Origin: Bacteroidales bacterium
Lineage (GTDB): Bacteria; Bacteroidota; Bacteroidia; Bacteroidales; NBLH01
DNA: 9,670 nucleotides
Direction: 5' to 3'
Assembly (NCBI GenBank): GCA_027083715.1
Contig: JALWNR010000765.1
Location: 1-9,670, forward strand
Shown here in pieces: positions 6,058 to 9,670 of the stretch. A model generated the notes under the pieces. That model worked only from the letters and a program-made list of their open reading frames with translations, was not told where the DNA came from and did no database searches. The position numbers were made by a program, and so were the translations under genes. Each line of letters starts with the position of its first letter. Position 1 is the first letter of the stretch.

Positions 6058-6501
6058 TTAAAAACGATATCTGATATTTAAACCAAAACTATCTCCACCA
6101 AAACCATTTGCATCCACTAAACGAATAGTAGGTCGCCAATCCATTCCAATAGTTAAAGGTATTTTAAATGCGTACTCAAAACCCAGTTCTCCACCAATTC
6201 CTAGGACAAAGACATCACCGATGGTCATATCTGCTCCAACTCCTGGATAGAAAGAAAAGCCTTCGGCAATAGGGAAACTCCAATCGTAAAAAGCAGCAAT
6301 ACCAATTGCGCTTGAATAAAAACCCACATCACCATGAATACGGTTTCCCCACATAGGAAACACAACATCAACAGCTGCTCCTGCATCGCCATACCCACCA
6401 ATACGAACACCTAACTCCAAGCCATCAGTATTTACTTTTTGTGCATTTATACTCAAAGATATAAACACAATAGCAATTGTTGACAATAATAACTTTTTCA
6501 T
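6058..6501 (-). CDS. Outer-membrane beta-barrel protein, paralog A
   Basis: This small secreted protein of 147 residues has a signal peptide (MKKLLLSTIAIVFISLSINA, cleavage before Gln21). The mature part of about 127 residues is rich in Gly and aromatic residues in alternating strand pattern and ends in RYRF, the C-terminal Phe signature recognised by the outer-membrane assembly machinery. This size fits an eight-stranded barrel. Its function is not recognised. It is clearly related to the protein at 6740-7186, sharing FYDWSFPIAE, FYPGVG, GGELGFEYAFKIPLTIG, DWRP and GLNIRYRF. The open frame extends upstream to 6561, but the ATG at 6501 gives a clean signal peptide and has a good promoter directly before it. 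It ends at the bidirectional terminator. The two loops that differ most from the paralog are near residues 33-52 and 130-138. Confidence 0.8.
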   Translation of the reverse strand: MKKLLLSTIAIVFISLSINAQKVNTDGLELGVRIGGYGDAGAAVDVVFPMWGNRIHGDVGFYSSAIGIAAFYDWSFPIAEGFSFYPGVGADMTIGDVFVLGIGGELGFEYAFKIPLTIGMDWRPTIRLVDANGFGGDSFGLNIRYRF

Positions 6502-6523
6502 AATATTTAATTTAAAATTTAAA

Positions 6524-6555
6524 CAAAAATAGTTGTTACTAATCAGTACACCAAA
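6524..6555 (-). promoter_or_regulatory. Complete promoter of barrel paralog A
   Basis: Read on the minus strand, TTTG (6555-6552), a 20-base spacer and TATTTTTG (6531-6524) match both halves of the Bacteroidota promoter at the right distance. The -7 box ends 22 bases before the ATG at 6501. The spacer contains the sequence ACTGATTAGT, which is one arm of the inverted repeat described at 6533-6709. Confidence 0.65.
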
Positions 6556-6709
6556 ATACAATTAAATGAGGTTTCAATAATGATTATTTCATCTTTGTGC
6601 CTTCTTTGTGATTTTTTGAGTATCTACTCCACAAAGAATCACTAACAAGGCACAATGTTTCACAGGGAAACTGTATTATTTATAATTATTTACGACTGAT
6701 TAGTTACAA
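6533..6709. repeat. Element of nested inverted repeats between the barrel paralogs
   Basis: The ends are 15-base inverted repeats with one mismatch: TTGTTACTAATCAGT (6533-6547) and ACTGATTAGTTACAA (6695-6709). Inside them lie GTTTC/GAAAC (6571-6575 and 6667-6671), TTGTGCCTT/AAGGCACAA (6595-6603 and 6647-6655) and TTCTTTGTG/CACAAAGAA (6602-6610 and 6630-6638). All pairs are in the same nested order, so the whole 177 bases could fold as one interrupted hairpin. CTTTGTG also occurs twice directly (6593-6599 and 6604-6610). No open frame of note and no clear target-site duplication are seen. It could be a MITE-like remnant, a dispersed repeat or a structured regulatory RNA. Confidence 0.5.
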
Positions 6710-6739
6710 ATTGTTAAAGCATTTTTAGAATTAATACTA

Positions 6740-7186
6740 TTAAAAACGATATCTTATATTTAAACCTCCATGATTATAGCCAAAATTATTGGCATTTACT
6801 AAAAGTATCATCGGACGCCAATCTAAGCCAATTGTTAAAGGAATCTTAAAAGCATATTCAAACCCTAATTCACCGCCTACTCCCAATACAAAACCGGCAT
6901 CAGTAAAAGCCATTCCTCCCCCTACACCCGGATAAAATGTAAAGTCTTCGGCAATAGGAAAACTCCAATCATAGAATCCTTCAATTGTAAAAGTATTTTC
7001 AAATAAACCTAAGTCTGCATGAATACGGTTTTGTCCAAGTTTTAAAACTCCATCAACAGAGGCTCCGGGCCCTGCCCAACTCCCAATTCGGATACCTAAT
7101 TCGTAACCGGTTGCATGAAGTTCTTGTGCATTTACTTTAATACTTAAAATAAGCATTGCCAGCATTAACACTATTTTATTCACCAT
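6740..7186 (-). CDS. Outer-membrane beta-barrel protein, paralog B
   Basis: This 148-residue sister of the protein at 6058-6501 has a signal peptide MVNKIVLMLAMLILSIKVNA cleaved before Gln21, a mature barrel of about 128 residues and the same RYRF end. The second half is nearly the same as in paralog A, including GGELGFEYAFKIPLTIG and DWRP. The early part has changed more: for example WAGPGASVDGVLKLGQ here against YGDAGAAVDVVFPMWG. This suggests tandem duplication, then divergence of the N-terminal strands and loops. It has its own promoter-like sequence (7213-7241) in the 69-base gap after the phosphatase gene. No intrinsic terminator is seen after its stop, so transcription may continue through the inverted-repeat element into paralog A. 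The function is unknown. Confidence 0.82.
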   Translation of the reverse strand: MVNKIVLMLAMLILSIKVNAQELHATGYELGIRIGSWAGPGASVDGVLKLGQNRIHADLGLFENTFTIEGFYDWSFPIAEDFTFYPGVGGGMAFTDAGFVLGVGGELGFEYAFKIPLTIGLDWRPMILLVNANNFGYNHGGLNIRYRF

Positions 7187-7212
7187 TTTTTTAGTTTTTA
7201 AAAATTAACGCG

Positions 7213-7241
7213 CAAAATTATAAAATTAACATCAAAACAAA
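7213..7241 (-). promoter_or_regulatory. Promoter of barrel paralog B
   Basis: On the minus strand, TTTG (7241-7238), a 17-base spacer and TAATTTTG (7220-7213) fit the Bacteroidota consensus. The -7 box lies 26 bases before the ATG at 7186. Its position in the short gap after the phosphatase stop suggests that the barrel gene is transcribed on its own. Confidence 0.55.
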
Positions 7242-7255
7242 CGGTGAAAATAAAA

Positions 7256-9529
7256 CTAAATTGTAAGTCCCATAATCAATATATCATCTACTTGACGATA
7301 TGTTTTTGCAGAGCTAATATCATTAACCCATTTATCATACTTATCTTCAAGTATTTCAAATTGTTTTTGCATGGGTAGATGATAAATTTCCGTAAGTAAT
7401 TCTTTAAATCGGCGAAGATAATATTTTCGTCCTTCGGGTCCTCCAATCTGGTCTGGATAACCATCAGAAAATAAATAGAGTTTGTTGCCTTTTTCTAATC
7501 GAATTATTTGATTATTAAAGGGCTTTTCTCGATGATGTAAGCCTATTGGATTTTTATCCGGCTTTAATTCGATAAAATCATTTCCATTACATTTTGAATG
7601 ATTAAAAATCAATAATGGACGATTAGCTCCTGAGTATTGTAACTCAAGTGTATCTAAATCCAGTACACAAAATGCCATATCAATACCATCACGTGTAACG
7701 ATATGATCTGCTGATTGATGAAAAGCTGTTTTTACATCTTCACGAACAGCTTCCAGTACATCGCTAGCCTTTTGAACTTCATTTTTTACAACTGTTTCAT
7801 TTAGCAAGGAGTTTCCAAGCATACTTACCAATGCACCCGGAACTCCATGCCCGGTAGCATCAGCAGCAGCAAAAGCAAAAAATCTTTTAGTGCCGCGAGT
7901 AAGGTATCTAAACCAATAAAAATCACCACTTACTGTTTCTTTAGGTTTAAAAAGTATAAAATAATCTTCAAAATAGTTTGCCAAAGTATCAATTGGAGGT
8001 AAAATGGTATTTTGGATTCTACGTGCATAATTTATACTGTCTGTAGTTTCTTGAAATACTTTTTCCAGATTTTTGGTTTGTGCAATGATTTCATCATTTT
8101 TTTGTTCTATTTCGCGTTTTTGTTGTGTTAATATTTTATTGGCTACTTGTAAGTTTTCCGATTGAGCGAGAATTTCCTCTTTTTGTTGTTCAATTTCTGC
8201 GGTACGCTCCAATACTTTCTGTTCTAGTTCACGATTTACTTTTTCTCTAAGCTGTTCGTTTGTTTTTAGTTGTTTAATCAATTTTTCTTGCATTATTTGC
8301 TTTGACTTTTCAATTAAACGGATGCGATATCCCAAGCCTAATGAAAAAGCAAGTATTTCACCAATGGTGCCGGCATTCATAAAATATTTTGGGTCAAAAC
8401 TCAAAGGAATTTTAAAAATCAGGTAAATCAAACTGATTATAGTTCCTACTGCCAATAAAATTGTACCTACAATAAAAAAACGAGCCAGCACATCGCCTTT
8501 TTTCATTAAATAAACAATAAAAACCAAACCATAAATTAATCCGAAAAGGTTTAAATAATTGCTTACATTAATGGCTACTGGTAAATTAAAAAATGCATAA
8601 AGTTCAGCCAAAAGAACAATCGTAACCAATACATTAAGTATAATAACGGCTATATGGGCTTTATCCCAGCGTGGCATTTTTTCTTTTGTGTTCAAAAACA
8701 AGCGTAAAAACTGAAAATATCCAACCGAAGCTAAACCGGTTACCAATATAAATAAGTACGGATTTATTTCGGGGTGTTCAGGAATGATATACTCAATAAA
8801 TAAACCGCGTTCAGTTAAAAAATTAAGTGCAATACCCACAATATATAATGCATACCAAAGATAAATTTTATCGCGGCTATATACAAAAATCAGTAAGTTA
8901 TACAAAAACATTATCCATAAAATACCTTGCAATAATCCCTGAATCAAATTTCTGCTCAATAAATTTTCATGGAATAAAGTTTGTGGAATAATGCGCACAT
9001 TAAATGCTGGTGAAAAACCCGAAATATTATGGATACGCAAATAAATGGTATAAGTTTTAGCGGGTTCAAGGTTTAGAAAGAATTTACTTCCTAATTCTTC
9101 TTTTACATTTTTTTGTGATTTCGGAATAAAATGTCCACTTTTTAATTTGCTTAAAATATTCCCTTCTTCATCAAGCAAAAATAAATCGGCAATATCCGAA
9201 TGGCGTTTATCTCCAATTTGCAATAAAACTGTATTTTTTGACGAGCTATTATTTCTAATTTTAAATTTAGCCCAATATACCGTTTTTTTTTCCAGCTTGT
9301 TATTCCTGATATATTTGGTAAAATCACTTCTTAAAATAATATCTTTTAAACGGAGGGTTTTACTGCTGTCTTTTAAAATTTGGAGGTAATCATTAAGAAA
9401 CATTGTTTGACAGGCATCGCTAAGCTCAAAAGTTTTTGTTTCCTGAGCAAGAACACTCACGTTTTGCAGCAGAAAAGCAAAAATGATAATTAGGCTTATT
9501 ATAGATCGATTAATCAAGGGGATAAGCAT
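7256..9529 (-). CDS. 7TMR-DISM sensor fused to a SpoIIE (PP2C-type) serine phosphatase
   Basis: This 757-residue signalling protein has a signal peptide of about 28-29 residues (ending VSVLA before Gln), then a periplasmic 7TMR-DISMED2-like beta domain (about 45-185, with VYWAKFKIRN and a DLFLLDEEGNI stretch). About seven membrane spans follow (192-402), then a long coiled coil (405-497) and a cytoplasmic SpoIIE/RsbU phosphatase domain (about 500-757). The metal-binding phosphatase motifs are intact: SGDFYW (Asp536), ADATGHG (Asp557), RDGIDMAF, FSDG (Asp689) and QVDDI (Asp748/749). Such enzymes dephosphorylate anti-anti-sigma or STAS-type partners in response to an outside ligand; no partner gene is in the window. 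The coiled coil repeats itself with a 28-residue period (EIEQQKEEILAQSENLQ at 445-461, EIEQKNDEIIAQTKNLE at 473-489). I start at the ATG at 9529 in preference to a TTG at 9538. Confidence 0.9.
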   Translation of the reverse strand: MLIPLINRSIISLIIIFAFLLQNVSVLAQETKTFELSDACQTMFLNDYLQILKDSSKTLRLKDIILRSDFTKYIRNNKLEKKTVYWAKFKIRNNSSSKNTVLLQIGDKRHSDIADLFLLDEEGNILSKLKSGHFIPKSQKNVKEELGSKFFLNLEPAKTYTIYLRIHNISGFSPAFNVRIIPQTLFHENLLSRNLIQGLLQGILWIMFLYNLLIFVYSRDKIYLWYALYIVGIALNFLTERGLFIEYIIPEHPEINPYLFILVTGLASVGYFQFLRLFLNTKEKMPRWDKAHIAVIILNVLVTIVLLAELYAFFNLPVAINVSNYLNLFGLIYGLVFIVYLMKKGDVLARFFIVGTILLAVGTIISLIYLIFKIPLSFDPKYFMNAGTIGEILAFSLGLGYRIRLIEKSKQIMQEKLIKQLKTNEQLREKVNRELEQKVLERTAEIEQQKEEILAQSENLQVANKILTQQKREIEQKNDEIIAQTKNLEKVFQETTDSINYARRIQNTILPPIDTLANYFEDYFILFKPKETVSGDFYWFRYLTRGTKRFFAFAAADATGHGVPGALVSMLGNSLLNETVVKNEVQKASDVLEAVREDVKTAFHQSADHIVTRDGIDMAFCVLDLDTLELQYSGANRPLLIFNHSKCNGNDFIELKPDKNPIGLHHREKPFNNQIIRLEKGNKLYLFSDGYPDQIGGPEGRKYYLRRFKELLTEIYHLPMQKQFEILEDKYDKWVNDISSAKTYRQVDDILIMGLTI

Positions 9530-9540
9530 TTCGTTCAATA

Positions 9541-9548
9541 CAAAAATA
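9541..9548 (-). promoter_or_regulatory. Possible -7 box for the SpoIIE phosphatase
   Basis: On the minus strand this is TATTTTTG, an exact TAnnTTTG match, but only 11 bases separate it from the ATG at 9529, which would give a very short leader. No -33 TTTG is found at the right distance. In AT-rich DNA this may be chance. Confidence 0.25.
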
Positions 9549-9670
9549 TAAATTTATTTTGAAAAAACACTATTTGGGTATAAACCGATCAGGGAAATCG
9601 CTTTTAAAAATATTTTAAAAATTGGTTCTACTACCATTTTAGTGGGTAAAAAATCTTTGTTCAATTATTG

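Noticed and set aside
6657..6671. GTTTC-ACAGG-GAAAC as an independent hairpin
   Set aside because: A five-pair stem is too weak alone; the GAAAC is better explained as part of the nested inverted-repeat element.
9147..9389. 80-codon plus-strand frame inside the phosphatase gene
   Set aside because: It lies antisense to the conserved periplasmic domain of the phosphatase and has no family features.
9549..9670. Possible tail of another gene at the right edge
   Set aside because: All minus-strand frames are interrupted by stops within about 40 codons and no recognisable peptide appears; plus-strand DNA shows no supported start.

Overview
The window looks like chromosomal DNA from an AT-rich member of the Bacteroidota. 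The grounds are several independent signs. Gene starts mostly lack a Shine-Dalgarno sequence. Promoter-like TAnnTTTG boxes sit 10-40 bases before many starts. The gene families are also typical of that phylum: a DUF4834-like protein, DUF4492 next to cydAB, an S37/PS-10 lipoprotein peptidase, and a 7TMR-DISM/SpoIIE phosphatase. I cannot place it to genus. No tRNA, rRNA, CRISPR array, transposase or phage gene is visible.

Layout. A small DUF4834-like membrane protein (129-371, +) is followed by a palindrome-rich stretch that is also open as a 44-codon frame (364-498). A secreted S37-type peptidase lipoprotein (544-1875, -) is divergent from the central operon. That operon (2121-5314, +) holds a DUF4492 protein, cydA, cydB and an uncalled 37-residue single-pass membrane protein, closed by a strong terminator (5331-5364). 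Next comes a Tll0287-like (DUF3365) c-type heme protein (5403-5966, +). A 15-bp-stem bidirectional terminator (6010-6045) separates it from the minus-strand block: two tandem paralogous outer-membrane beta-barrel proteins (6058-6501 and 6740-7186) and a large membrane-anchored SpoIIE-type phosphatase (7256-9529). Between the two porin-like genes lies a roughly 177-bp element built of nested inverted repeats (6533-6709).

How it works together. The centre is a respiratory module. CydA and CydB form the quinol oxidase cytochrome bd, which reduces oxygen to water at low oxygen. DUF4492 and the 37-residue protein are the likely accessory or extra small subunits. The upstream region has a TAnnTTTG box without a -33 element and, instead, a TTTTGAT-N6-ATCAAAA palindrome centred about 41 bases before the expected transcript start, which suggests activator control. 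The heme protein next door may be a redox or ligand sensor, or an electron-transfer accessory. The barrel proteins and the phosphatase concern the envelope and signalling; nothing in the sequence ties them to the oxidase.

The most interesting points are the unannotated small membrane protein ending the cyd operon, the palindrome in front of that operon, the nested inverted-repeat element between the barrel genes (one arm lies inside a promoter), and the palindromic open frame after the DUF4834 gene. Bases 1-84 and 9549-9670 hold nothing I can call. No gene-free stretch exceeds 300 bases.
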